A DNA stretch of 64,000 nucleotides from Aegilops tauschii subsp. strangulata. Taxonomy: Eukaryota > Streptophyta > Magnoliopsida > Poales > Poaceae. The DNA lies in NCBI RefSeq assembly GCF_002575655.3, contig NC_053040.3:224764628-224828627 (forward strand). Reading direction: 5' to 3'. How positions within the stretch are numbered: the first letter of the stretch is position 1; each line of letters begins with the position of its first letter. A program made the translations under genes and the position numbers. Of the stretch, positions 34,496-45,092 are shown piece after piece. The notes below the pieces were generated by a model. That model did not search any database, was not told where the DNA came from, and saw only the letters and a list, made by a program, of their open reading frames with translations.

Positions 34496-37484
34496 TGTAG
34501 TGACCCGACCTCAGACGGTCAAGTCTCTGTGCTTAAGTGTCATCCCTGGATCGGTATGCTGACACACATAGTACTCGAGGATTTATAACAGAGGTAAATC
34601 ACATGTACAAAATAACAAAAAAATTATTATTACCTCAATCCAAATAGCGGAAGTAACAAGGTTGTGGATTCCCATCAACACCAACGGCAAAGTTGAGTGT
34701 AGAAATCGTAACCCTAACGTATCACTTACTCATCGTAAGAAATCCTGCAACATGAGAGGTTGCAGCCACAAAGGGTCAGTACATTGAATGTACTGGCAAG
34801 TTCACACATAGGATAATGATGAATAAAGGCTATCACTACATGCATATATGGCTGGTGGAAAAGCTCTATGGTTATAATGTTTTTGCGAAAAGCCAATTTT
34901 TCCCTACTGCAAAGGAATATATTTTATTTAACTACAAAGTTGGTTGAAAACATTGAGAATGGTAAACCCCATCTCAATCCCAATTAAAAGGTAATTAATA
35001 ACCCAACAAAATTAATTTAGAGTGATGAGATCAACATGATAATCCAAGAACTAGATACTCAAGATGTCCATAACCGGAGACACGGCTAACCATGATTAGT
35101 TTGTACACTCTGCAGAGGTTTGCGCACTTTCCCCACAAGACTCGATCTCCTCCGTTGGATTTCTCACACTACATAATGTTGGAGAAACGGATGACCGAGA
35201 CACAGTCTTTCCAAAGAGGTAACCTTAACCGATAGATAGGCATGTACACCTACAATCCCCTACATCTGCTAGCCCATCATGGAAAGGTTTCCCACAACTT
35301 ACTCAACTATGCCAGAGCCCATAATGGCATGTGGCTGCACACAGAAGTTTCTAGCATGAATAATCTTATGATCCCTTTGAGCCTGGGTGGCAGTCCATAG
35401 GAGAATCACACGGTACCTCGGGATTTCCAAAAATACAGGCAACACTGGATTCCCCAGGTGCCTCAATCCACCCATATGTGTATTAAAGTTGCCACCTTAA
35501 GCTGAACCATTAAGAAACAATCTCACATCTGTCATGGAATACACTCAAACCCAATCCACATCTACGAGCATAGCATGGCAATATAAGCATAACGTAATAG
35601 TAACTCCCAAGGTTTGAAGGCAGGGCAATAGGTTCCTACCTCATCAACTACTTCCCAATACCCACATGTTATCAATCCTACTCATGCAATGTTTGAGGGT
35701 GAAACTAATGCATAAAAACTGGGTATGAAAGGGATATGATCAAAGTGTGAACTTTCCTGTACTGTTGATGAAGATGATTCGCACTCAACACTCTTGATAG
35801 TTCTACTCGTCACACTCCGGTCAATCTACCGTAAGCAAGCAATAGTAACCACACATAAGCAATCACTCAAAAGATCGGAAAGAACGAAGAAGACAGTTCG
35901 GAAAACATTAAACCAAGCAAATAACTCTTGCAACATAAAACAATTTCTAACAGTACCAAAATTATGTGAATTTGGCCTTATCAGAAAGTTTAGGTCAAGA
36001 GCTTCGATTTGCAAAAAGAATCAACTGAATCAGAGTTATAAAACTCAAGTTACGATCAAACAAAGTTCAAATATAAATATGTTTGAATTCAAATTTTAAA
36101 ACTTTCAAAAATATGTTTAAGTTGTTTTACTGGATAGAGGGGATCATAATGAAGAAATGGGCGTTGGTTTCGTTGGATTTGGACAAACAAGTAAAAAGTT
36201 GTAGTCGTTTGCAAACCAGGGGCTAATGTGTAAAATAAAACAACTACAACTAGGTCCCTGGCGGAAAACTAAAATAAAAGAAAAAGACTAAATAGCGAGC
36301 GTTCGTTACCGATCGCTAACAAACGAAAATTGTTCGCTACCGAACCCTAGCTAATGAACGCTCGCAAAATAAACTAACCTAAAAAAATATAAAAACCGAT
36401 CTAAAAGAAAAAGCGAACTATGTAGAAAAAAACCGGGCGGGTTAGCGGTTTATACCAGTTCACCGGAAAAAACCGGCGGCGGCGGCGAACGGATTCCGGC
36501 GAGGGCGGCGCGGCTCCGGCGAGGTGCGAGCGAGGCGAGGAGAGAGAGGTGGGGGGCTGGGGCGGCGGCTTTATAGGGGAGGGGCGGAGGAGGCCTTGGA
36601 GGAGGGGGCAGAGGAGGCCGGAGGCGGCACGACGTCCATGGCGGCGGCGGTTGGCGTGCGGGAGCTGGAGTCCGGGCGGAAGTCGGGGGCGACGCGGTGC
36701 GGGCTGGGCTTGGCCTGGCCTGGGAGCTGGGCCGGCCGAGTCGGTGGCCTAGAAGTTTTTTTTCTTTATTTTTTATAAAGATTTTCCAGACAAAAAAAAC
36801 AAAAATACTATATAGGCATATAATATATCAAAATTTTCAGAAAACAATTTTCTACAACGTGAACATTTTTATAACTTTAAATAAAATTTACAAAAATTTG
36901 AATAAATCAAACAATGCTACTGATTCAATAAAACCCACTAAAAATCATTTTAAAAATACCAAAATGATTTCAAATTAATTTTTCTCCAATTTTCCATTGT
37001 AGGGAATCATGTTACCCTATTTTTTGTATATTTTATTTTTGGAGAAATATAATTTGAATAAAACCCAAATAACTCCAAATTGAAAATAATTTCCAAAAGG
37101 ACTTTAAATTTGATCCTTTTAAACTCCCAAGTCATATTTCATAAAATTTGAATAAGTCATTTTATCTTCTCTCGAAAATCATTGAGTTGCATAAAGTTTC
37201 AGAATTTGGAAATATTTTCCCAAATGAAATTCAAATATTTTCAAACACCCCGTTTCATTTAAATAAATGGAAGAAGTCATGTCATCTTCTCTCTAGGGTT
37301 TTGTGGTGAAAAGAATTTGAATTCACGGAGAGCATAAAAGCAAAAATGAAAGTTTGGGAAAGTCGTTTTATTCCCTCTCATTTAACTTTCAAAAAGTTTC
37401 GAATTTCACTCAATCAATCAAACAATAAATCAAATCTATCTATTTAATATAACATTCCAAAATTTAGAATTTTGGGATGTTACA
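34496..37484 (-). repeat. 3' LTR of Gypsy 2
   Basis: 2989 bp, pairing with 41105-44108. On the minus strand it starts TGTAACATCCCAAAATTC with a short inverted repeat. A TATA box is at 36569-36575, then GC-rich DNA and a CGAAC/GTTCG-rich stretch at 36295-36366. Frames such as 36524-36778 (+) are GC-rich shadows. Confidence 0.93.
36569..36575 (-). promoter_or_regulatory. LTR TATA box of Gypsy 2
   Basis: TATAAAG on the minus strand, conserved at 43162-43168 in the other LTR, followed by a GC-rich leader. Confidence 0.6.
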
Positions 37485-37501
37485 AACCTACCACCCTTAA
37501 A
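37485..37501 (-). other. Polypurine tract of Gypsy 2
   Basis: Minus strand CATTTTAAGGGTGGTAGGTT directly precedes the LTR. The same context (GAGATTCAT(C/T)TTAAGGG) precedes the 3' LTR of Gypsy 3. Confidence 0.8.
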
Positions 37502-38923
37502 ATGAATCTCGTCCTCGAGATTCGGAGAGGCTAGAAAGAAATAGGTTAGGTTTGGGGGTCTTCTCAAAATCCATCGATCATCACAGGGGGTCTAGGGTGC
37601 TACCACCCTTAGAAACATGTTTACGATCCCATCAATACTCATATTCTCCATCCTTATTGTTGACAGTGTCGGTCTTCCCAGATCTTCGGGAAAATTCTTT
37701 CTCTAGCACCTCCGGTAGTGGTATAACCCTTTTTCCTCAATTCTTGTGTCCATTTCATCTTGGTAAGGTTATTCCGATATTGGGTCTTCTTAGCTCACGG
37801 GTCTGGCGCCAATACTAATTAACTATCGATATCTCATGGCGGTCATCCAATTATGGTTTCTCCTGCAGGAAATGGGTCTGGGCTTCATTCTCACCGTATA
37901 ACCTACGGTTGGCAATAACTGCCTTGTTCAAGGGAAAAAATACTAATACCATTCTAAGGTTTAAACAAGGTTTTGATCGTCGTCCCTCTACTATAGGTAA
38001 GTCACTCAGATTTACCATCCCATATAGCAAGGCGAATAATAAGAGTAAGTCGGTATGGTGATCAATCCATCCCGCACCCAAATCATTATCTTGTATATGA
38101 TTTAGCGAATCTCGCATTCTAACACTCGGTCACCCTCACAAGCATTGCAGAATTTCTCTTGTCGACGAACTAGGTTCGGATAAATCCAGTGATTCTGCAA
38201 GCCAAACAAACATCTATCGTTCCTTCACAACTCTCAGGTTTTGTGTAAACTCCTATAAAATCGTCTGTTGCTAAAATCGTAACTTCTTCCAGGGTTTTTC
38301 CTTCAGCAAGAGTGTGCTTGCTTCTTGGCAGGTCCTGGGGCCTGTGGGTTATGGCCCATCTCATCACTTGTAAACCTTGAACTCATCCTCGAGGCAACTG
38401 ATCGTTATTCCAACATCCAACTTCCAGCTTCCTAGCATACTTAAAATCGATCCAATTGTCTCCCTTCCTTCTATTTGTACAAGACTAAGACGTGATTACT
38501 CAAACTCATCATGGAGTTGCCATTGCTCCATATTTCCAACATCATACCTCCTTTATCCAATAGTACTTCATCTCTTCATACTCTTGGGGTATCCAACATA
38601 TCAAGATAAAACTCGTACTTATGAAGTCCACTCCGTGGAACATCATTATCCTTTCCAGGGGTCAAGGGTCCTCACAGTACTACCACCCTTAAAAATGCAC
38701 AAACTCATCCATAGACCATACTTCTCATATCCTCGGAAATGGTCAAACTCTTTCTTCATAGAGTAACAACTCATAAAATCCATTCAGTACTAACGATGCT
38801 AACTTTATTGATCCTCAAATTACTACAATCTCCTGCATATCCATTACATGCCTGAACTCAACACCTCAATACTGAAAATGAAATGTTCCCACTACTACTA
38901 CAATATTCCTTTTTTCGTCACAA
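37502..38923 (-). other. Non-coding 3' internal region of Gypsy 2 with repeated PPT-like modules
   Basis: No supported gene. Two further copies of the AAGGGTGGTAG module (minus strand) lie at about 37599-37613 and 38678-38695. The short frames lack domains. Confidence 0.6.
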
Positions 38924-39877
38924 CTATTTAGCATGAGTCTCCTTCTCATTGGGACAATCTCTGGCAAAGTGCCCTACTTCATTACAACGAAAACATATTA
39001 CTTCTGACAAGTCTCGTGATTTCCTTATGACTACATAGCCTCCTTGGGTCCTCTGCTTCCTTTTTGGGAAACTACTGAAGTAGTGCCCTGACTCCTTGCA
39101 CCTAAAACATATGATATGACGCAAGTCCTCCTTGGAATCCAATCTACTTCTCTTCCTGGACTTTTCCGTTCCAATTAGGGCTTCTATTTCCTGTGGGTCA
39201 TACTCTACTTCCTCTGTCGGGAATTCTACTAGATCCCCATTCATACAATTCTGGGTGATGTGTCCTTCTTCTCCACATGAATAGCATGACTTGGTGCAGG
39301 GTTTAATTGGTTCTTCTTTGGGTGTGTCCTCGACCTCTTTCTTCAACACTGGTTCTTCTAGAATTTCCATGAGGGCTCCTTTCATTGCTTCTTTCTTCTG
39401 CTGGATGGTTCTTTGTACCATGGGGTAAATGTGACACTGAGCAGGGTAGTGGGTAGTCCCTTCACACAAGAAACAAGTAATCTGCCTAGTTGGGCATTCT
39501 TCAGCTGGGTGACTTCCTTCACAATTAGGGCAATCATCCTTGTTTTCTTTATGGGTGTGTCCTATTTCTCCACAAATCTTGCATGCACAAGGTTTCTTCA
39601 TATCCTTTCCATAAGGTTTCAATTTCTTGGACTCAAACCGAGACTTTGGCAAAGTCAACTTAAATTCTTTCCAAGTGGTTACTCCTTTCCATCCATTGAT
39701 GGTTTGGTACATCCTCCAACAAGTAGCAGCACCTCTTTCAAAACACTGAAGAGCATGCTGGGTCATATCCTTTCCAACTATAGGGTTATTCTTCATATGA
39801 TCTTCCATGTTCTGGATCCATCGGTCTGTCTCCAATTGACTCGTCGGTCCAGAAAATACAAGCTCATCTCCATTCAT
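38924..39877 (-). CDS. Multi-zinc-knuckle Gag-like protein of Gypsy 2
   Basis: A 317-codon uninterrupted frame, ATG at 39877. The N-terminal 90 residues look like the end of a Gypsy capsid (NMEDHMKNNP, CFERGAATCWRMYQ, WKEFKLTLPKSRFESKKLKP). Then come six Cys/His clusters: C99/C102/H107/C116 (stretched), C116/C119/H123/C128, C135/C138/H143/C148, C198/C201/H206/C211, C257/C260/H265 (last Cys replaced), and C295/C298/H303/C308. Between clusters 3 and 4 is an acidic Glu-rich segment. Between 4 and 5 is a basic KSRKRSR patch. Ordinary Gypsy Gag has one knuckle. The cellular proteins it recalls are CNBP-like RNA/DNA-binding proteins. It probably binds element RNA, but that is inference. It is the best-preserved reading frame of this element. 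Confidence 0.75.
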   Translation of the reverse strand: MNGDELVFSGPTSQLETDRWIQNMEDHMKNNPIVGKDMTQHALQCFERGAATCWRMYQTINGWKGVTTWKEFKLTLPKSRFESKKLKPYGKDMKKPCACKICGEIGHTHKENKDDCPNCEGSHPAEECPTRQITCFLCEGTTHYPAQCHIYPMVQRTIQQKKEAMKGALMEILEEPVLKKEVEDTPKEEPIKPCTKSCYSCGEEGHITQNCMNGDLVEFPTEEVEYDPQEIEALIGTEKSRKRSRLDSKEDLRHIICFRCKESGHYFSSFPKRKQRTQGGYVVIRKSRDLSEVICFRCNEVGHFARDCPNEKETHAK

Positions 39878-41086
39878 CCTCTATTGGGTCCAAGGGTTTT
39901 GGGGTGAGATAAGAGAGATAGAGAGAGATGCACACAATACAAACAAAAGTTTTGAAAGACAGATTTTATTTTGTGGCCGTCGGAAAAACATCAAACAAAT
40001 GACAGCTCACAATCGTCGAATCTAATGTAGGTATATAACAGGGGTTTGGTCTTCTAAAGGTCAATAAATCTTCAAAATCACCAGACTCTTCAAGTCTTGC
40101 TCATGTCTCCGATGGCTTCTTCCGATCATGCTTGTCCTTCTCAAATTCTTTTGCCAGATCATCTCTGTTGACGCGAAGTCTCTCACGATGTCCTTCAATA
40201 TTTCTGGAGTTGCGTTCCAAACTTCTGGGTTTCAACATCCTTGACATGAACCATGGTCCTACTGTCCATCACTTCTTGGCGAATCTCCGATGTCTTGAGG
40301 TTTTGCTCCTCCAGCTTGGCTACTTTCAGCTTCTGGGTCCTAAGTTCTTCACAAAATGCTTTCTCGTCAAATACGGCTTCCTGTAGGTCCATCTTAAAAC
40401 TCCTGATGTAATACACCAGATCCTGGTGATACACCAACTAAGGTTAAAACTGCATCCTTTGCTGATAGGTGCTCCATTAGCCCTTTTGTCATTCATTCCT
40501 TCTGACGAAATGCATGCTTAACTCAGCGCGGTGACAATAGCATCAGCGGGCAATGACATCATGGATAACCGTGTTTCTGCTCTTCTCATTTCCATGAGCT
40601 ATCATTCCATAGTTGATATCTCCTGCCTTAGGGTTTTCTTGACAAAAACTTTGAGTTCTAATGCTCCATGTTCCAGTCTTTCTCCAATACACCTTGATCT
40701 CGGGTACTGACAGCTTCCATAGTCTGCCAAGTTCCATAAGGGTAGCCTTCCTAGGTCATACAAATCTGGGAGTTCTTCGGAGCCTCCAATTCTTCTAGTC
40801 TTCAGAGTCTTCAACAGTTGTAGTTTCCATTATCATAATGTATGGTAAAATCCTCTTCATTCCGAATGGTCTTAGTTGTCCGATATCTTGTACTTCTTGG
40901 AGTGATCTCATCAGCTGAATCTTCATGTGGTCAAAAGGGAAAAAGGGTATGGTCTCACTAAAAGGGAATATTTGAATAAGCTCAGAAGACAAGAGAGGTA
41001 AAAGACCTTTTTGAAAAAGAAAGTTGAAGAGAAAAATCTTTTCCAATGGGCTTGTCAGTTTCTAGGGTCACGTCCTACAGTCAACA
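39878..41086 (-). pseudogene. Leader of Gypsy 2 with remnants of an upstream coiled-coil ORF
   Basis: Minus-strand fragments in changing frames: 41046-40795, 40814-40543 and 40437-40195. The last has a charged helical segment (DEKAFCEELRTQKLKVAKLE). Position (between PBS and gag) and character match the upstream ORF of Gypsy 3 at 56566-57308, though I cannot align them confidently by eye. Confidence 0.45.
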
Positions 41087-41101
41087 TGTGCTCTGATACC
41101 A
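41087..41101 (-). other. Primer-binding site of Gypsy 2 (initiator tRNA-Met)
   Basis: Minus strand TGGTATCAGAGCACA lies three bases inside the 5' LTR. Confidence 0.9.
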
Positions 41102-41104
41102 TCT

Positions 41105-44100
41105 TGTAGCGACCCGACCTCAGACGGTCAAGTCTCTGTGCTTAAGTGTCATCCCTGGATCGGTATGCTGACACACACAGTACTCGAGGATTTATAACAG
41201 AGGTAAATCACATGTATAAAATAACGTACAATATTATTACCTCAATCCAAATAGGGGAAGTAACAAGGTTGTGGATCCCCATCAACACCAACGGCAAAGT
41301 TGAGTGTAGAAATCATAACCCTAACGTATCACTTACTCGTCGTAAGAAATCCTGCAACATGAGACGTTGCAGGCACAAAGGGTCAGTACATTAAATGTAC
41401 TGGCAAATTCACACCATAGGATAATGATGAATAAAGGCTATCACTACATGCATATATGGCTGGTGGAAAAGCTCTATGGTTATAATGTTTTTGCGAAAAG
41501 CCAATTTCTCCCTACTGCAAAGGAATATATTTTATTTAACTACAAAGTTGGTTGAAAACATTGAGAATGGTAAACCCCATCTCAATCCCAATTAAAAGGT
41601 AATTAATAACCCAACAAAACTAATTTAGAGTGATGAGATCAACATGATAATCCAAGAACTAGATACTCAAGATGTCCATAACCGGGGACACGGCTAACCA
41701 TGATTAGTTTGTACACTCTGCAGAGGTTTGCGCACTTTCCCCACAAGACTCGATCTCCTCCGTTGGATTTCTCGCACTACATAATGTTTGAGAAACGGAT
41801 GACCGAGACACAGTCTTTCCGAAGAGGTCCCCTTAACCGATATATAGGCCTGTACACCTACAATCCCCTACATCTGCTAGCCCATCATGGAAAGGTTTCC
41901 CACAACTTACTCAACTATGCCAGAGCCCATAATGGCATGTGGTTGCACACGGAAGTTTCTAGCATGAATAATCTTATGATCCCTTTGAGCCTGGGTGGCA
42001 GTCCATAGGAGAATCACACGGTACCCCGGGATTTCCAAAAATACAGGCAACACTGGATTCCCCAGGTGCCTCAATCCACCCAAATGTGTATTAAAGTTGC
42101 CACCTTAAGTTGAACCATTAAGAAACAATCTCACATCTGTCATGGAATACACTCAAACCCAATCCACGTCCACGAGCATAGCATCGCAATATAAGCATAA
42201 CGTAATAGTAACTCCCAAGGTTTGAAGGCAGGGCAATAGGTTCCTACCTCATGAACTACTTCCCAATACCCACATGTTATCAATCCTACTCATGCAATGT
42301 TTGAGGGTGAAACTAATGCATAAAAACTGGGTATGAAAGGGATATGATCAAAGTGTGAACTTGCCTGTACTGTTGATGAAGATGATTCCCACTCAACACT
42401 CTTGATAGTTCTACTCGTCACACTCCGGTCAATCTACCGCAAGCAAGCAATAGTAACCACACATAAGCAATCATTCAAAAGTTCGGAAAGAACGAAGAAG
42501 ACAATTCGGAAAACATTAAAACCAAGAAAATAACTCTTGCAACATAAAACAATTTCTAACAGTACCAAAATTATGTGAATTTGGCCTTATCAGAAAGTTA
42601 GGCCAAGAGCTTCGATTTGCAAAAAGAATCAACTGAATCGGAGTTATAAAACTCAAGTTACGATCAAGCGAAGTTCGAATTTAAATATGTTTGAATTCAA
42701 ATTTTAAACTTTCAAAAATATGTTTAAGTTGTTTTACTGGATAGAGGGGATCATAAGGAAGAAATGGGCGTTGGTTTCGTTGGATTTGGACAAACGAGTA
42801 AAAAGTTGTAGTCGTTTGAAACCAGGGGCTAATCTGTAAAATAAAACAACTACAACTAGGTCCCTGGCAGAAAACTAAAATAAAAGAAAAAGACTAAATA
42901 GCGAACGTTCGTTACCGATCGCTAACGAACGAAAATAGTTTGCTACCGAACCCTAGCTAATGAACGCTCGCAAAATAAACTAACCTAAAAAATATATAAA
43001 AACCGATCTAAAAGAAAAACCGAACTATGTAGAAAAAAACCGGGCGGGTTAGCGGTTTATACCGGTTCACCGAATAAAACCGGCGGCGGCGAATGGATTC
43101 CGGCGAGGGCGGCGCGGCTCCGGCGAGGTGAGGAGAGAGAGGCGGGGGCCTGGGGCAGCGACTTTATAGGGGAGGGGCGGAGGAGGCACTAGAGGAGGGG
43201 GCAGAGGAGGCCGGAGGCGGCACGACGTTCATCGCGGCGACGGTTGGCGTGCGGGAGCCGGAGTCCGGGCGGAGGTCGGGGGCGACGCGGTGCGGGCTGG
43301 GCTTGGCCTGGCCTAGGAGCTGGGCCGGCCCAGTCGGTGGCCTAGAAGTTTTTTTTTCGTTTTTTTATAAAGATTTTCCAGACAAACAAAAATAAAGAAA
43401 ACAAAATAAACAAAAAATACTATATAGGCATATAATATATCAAAATTTTCAGAAAACAATTTTCTACAACGTGAACATTTTTATAAATTTAAATAAAATT
43501 TACAAAAATTCAAATAAATAAAACAATGCTACTGATTCAATAAAACCCACTAAAAATCATTTTAAAAATACTAAAATGATTTCAAATTAATTTTTCTCCA
43601 ATTTTGCATTGTAGGGAATCATGTTACCCTATTTTCCGTATATTTTATTTTTGGAGAAAAATAATTTGAATAAAACCCAAATAACTCCAAATTGAAAATA
43701 ATTTTCAAAAGGACTTTAAATTTGATCCTTTTAAACTCCCAACTCATATTTCATAAAATTTGAAGAAGTCATTTTATCTTCTCTCATGAAAATCATTGAG
43801 TTGCATAAAGTTTTAGGATTTGGAAATATTTTCCCAAATGAAATTCAAATATTTTCAAACACCCCATTTCATTTAAATAAATGGAAAAAGTCATGTCATC
43901 TTCTCTCCAGGGTTTTGTGGTGAAAAGAATTTGAATTCATGGAGAGCATAAAAGCAAAAATGAAAGTTTGGGAAAGTCCTTTTATTCCCTCTCATTTAAC
44001 TTTTAAAAAGTTTCGAATTTCACTCAATTTCACTCACTCAATCAAACAATAAATCAAATCTATCTATTTAATATAACATTCCAAAATTTAGAATTTTGGG

Positions 44101-44108
44101 ACGTTACA
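41105..44108 (-). repeat. 5' LTR of Gypsy 2
   Basis: 3004 bp, pairing with 34496-37484 with scattered substitutions and small indels, for example a duplicated CACTCAATTT near 44020. TATA box at 43162-43168. Confidence 0.93.
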
Positions 44109-44113
44109 TACAT
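44109..44113. repeat. TSD tacat (right copy)
   Basis: Matches 34491-34495. Confidence 0.93.
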
Positions 44114-44640
44114 CATGGCAAGTAGGACATGCACATTCATTCTCTTTTTCTAAATTCTGGATGCCAACTATCATTTTTTTACTGATGGCAACAACCAACA
44201 TAATATGATGGCAAAGTAACAACAAAACATGGTGGAAGCTAATGGCAAAGATAGGTGGCAACTAACGTCAGATATGGGTGGCAATTAATTTTCTCCCTGC
44301 CTACGCACCACCCAAATTACTCCTTACTCCCCCCGATTTAGTGAATCCTACACATCCTTCCGGAGCAACTTCTCGCAACAACCCAACCCAAAAGCTTAGT
44401 TCAAATCTAGGATAGAACATGGCAGATCTTGCGCATGTTGGTGGGCAAAGGGGAACAAACACAAACCGGTGGTGTGTTTGCCATGACAGTGTGGATCTAC
44501 TCGCCATCTTCGTGGGCAATCTGGAATTGCAATTATTTTGGGACAGAAGAAGGACGAGAAATAGGAGGAGATCGGAGATTGACCTATTAGCTCGTCGTCG
44601 CAACTAGAGAGTGAGGGGGCGGTGGGGGGTGGGGTGGCGC
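44114..44640. other. Subterminal region of the MULE
   Basis: Non-coding. GGCAACT/TGGCAA words recur at 44115-44290 (CATCATGGCAAG, GGTGGCAACTAA, GGTGGCAATTAA), linking it to the repeat clusters at 27490-33790. No gene is supported. Confidence 0.5.
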
Positions 44641-44950
44641 TAGAGATCTGGTCTGGTTGCCATGACAACTAGAGAAGGAAGACAATGGAGGTAGGGGATC
44701 GAGAGGTAGGAGACGACGGTGGCAGGTCGCACTGGGGTTCGAAGGAAGGCCGGGACGACGGGCGCGTTAGGTTGTGCGGGCAGCGCAGTCGATCGCCCGG
44801 ACGTGTGGGCGATTGTGCCACACACCGGACGTGCGGGCTGTGGCTGCGTGCGCTCGGACGCCGTCGTGCGGGCGGGGTTGTCTCCGTGCCACACAAGGCG
44901 TGCGGCACAACCCCCCTAGATGCCACACGTGTGGCAGTTATCATCGTCCC
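44641..44950 (-). repeat. Candidate terminal inverted repeat (right end) of the MULE
   Basis: A GC-rich terminal stretch which, read inwards on the minus strand, starts GGGACGATGATAACTGCCAC, then holds the perfect palindrome TGCCACACGTGTGGCA (44921-44936) and repeated GTGCGGCAC/TGTGGCAC words. The following TAAAATGGA (44951-44959) would be the 9-bp TSD. The partner TIR is outside the window, so this is inference from style and from memory of similar Triticeae MULE ends. Confidence 0.45.
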
Positions 44951-45059
44951 TAAAATGGATTAAAGGCTAACCGGTAACTGCCCTATAAGGGTGCTCGCTG
45001 CAAGCTGGCCAAAGCAAAAACAAAAGTCTCGGCTGCCTGGCCCATGGGTGGAGGAAGGA
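44951..45059. other. Unclassified DNA between MULE and Gypsy 3
   Basis: 109 bases with no feature recognised. It joins 63582 onward once Gypsy 3 is removed. Confidence 0.5.
45055..45059. repeat. TSD aagga (left copy) of Gypsy 3
   Basis: aagga is repeated at 63577-63581. Confidence 0.95.
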
Positions 45060-45061
45060 TG

Positions 45062-45092
45062 TAACATCCCAAATTTTCAATTTGGAATGTTA
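45062..45092. repeat. Imperfect hairpin at the LTR tip of Gypsy 3
   Basis: AACATCCCAAATT and AATTTGGAATGTT are inverted repeats with one mismatch, separated by TTC. The intact copy is at 60909-60938. Gypsy 2 has a comparable hairpin at its LTR tip. Confidence 0.75.
45088..45092. repeat. TSD tgtta (left copy) of Copia 2
   Basis: tgtta is repeated at 53819-53823. The uninterrupted sequence is seen once in the 3' LTR of Gypsy 3, near 60935, as the empty site. Confidence 0.96.

Larger units (their letters stand above)
34496..44108 (-). mobile_element. Gypsy 2: non-autonomous LTR retrotransposon related to Gypsy 3
   Basis: Minus-strand element with LTRs at 34496-37484 and 41105-44108, TSD tacat, an initiator tRNA-Met PBS and a PPT. 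The 3.6-kb internal region encodes a zinc-knuckle protein and remnants of an upstream ORF, and has no protease, RT or integrase. Long stretches of its LTR (for example about 35100-35400) and its PPT region match the reverse complement of Gypsy 3 (45060-63576). It therefore probably uses proteins from such a chromovirus-type partner. Confidence 0.9.
27484..44950 (-). mobile_element. MULE-type DNA transposon with FAR1-type transposase and Ulp1-like protease genes (right part; interrupted)
   Basis: Host sequence of Copia 1 and Gypsy 2, made of 27484-34495 and 44114-44950. It holds a C48 protease gene (+, 27662-29320) converging on a FAR1/MULE transposase gene (-, 30182-33554). The right end is inferred at about 44950, where the minus strand reads GGGACGATGATAACTGCCAC and leads into a GC-rich terminal region. 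The left end is beyond Copia 1 and outside the window. MULEs carrying Ulp1-like genes are known as KAONASHI (KI) elements. Interspersed CATGGCAACTGCAGTT repeats mark its non-coding parts. Element identity is well supported by the two genes; the exact terminus is not. Confidence 0.65.
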
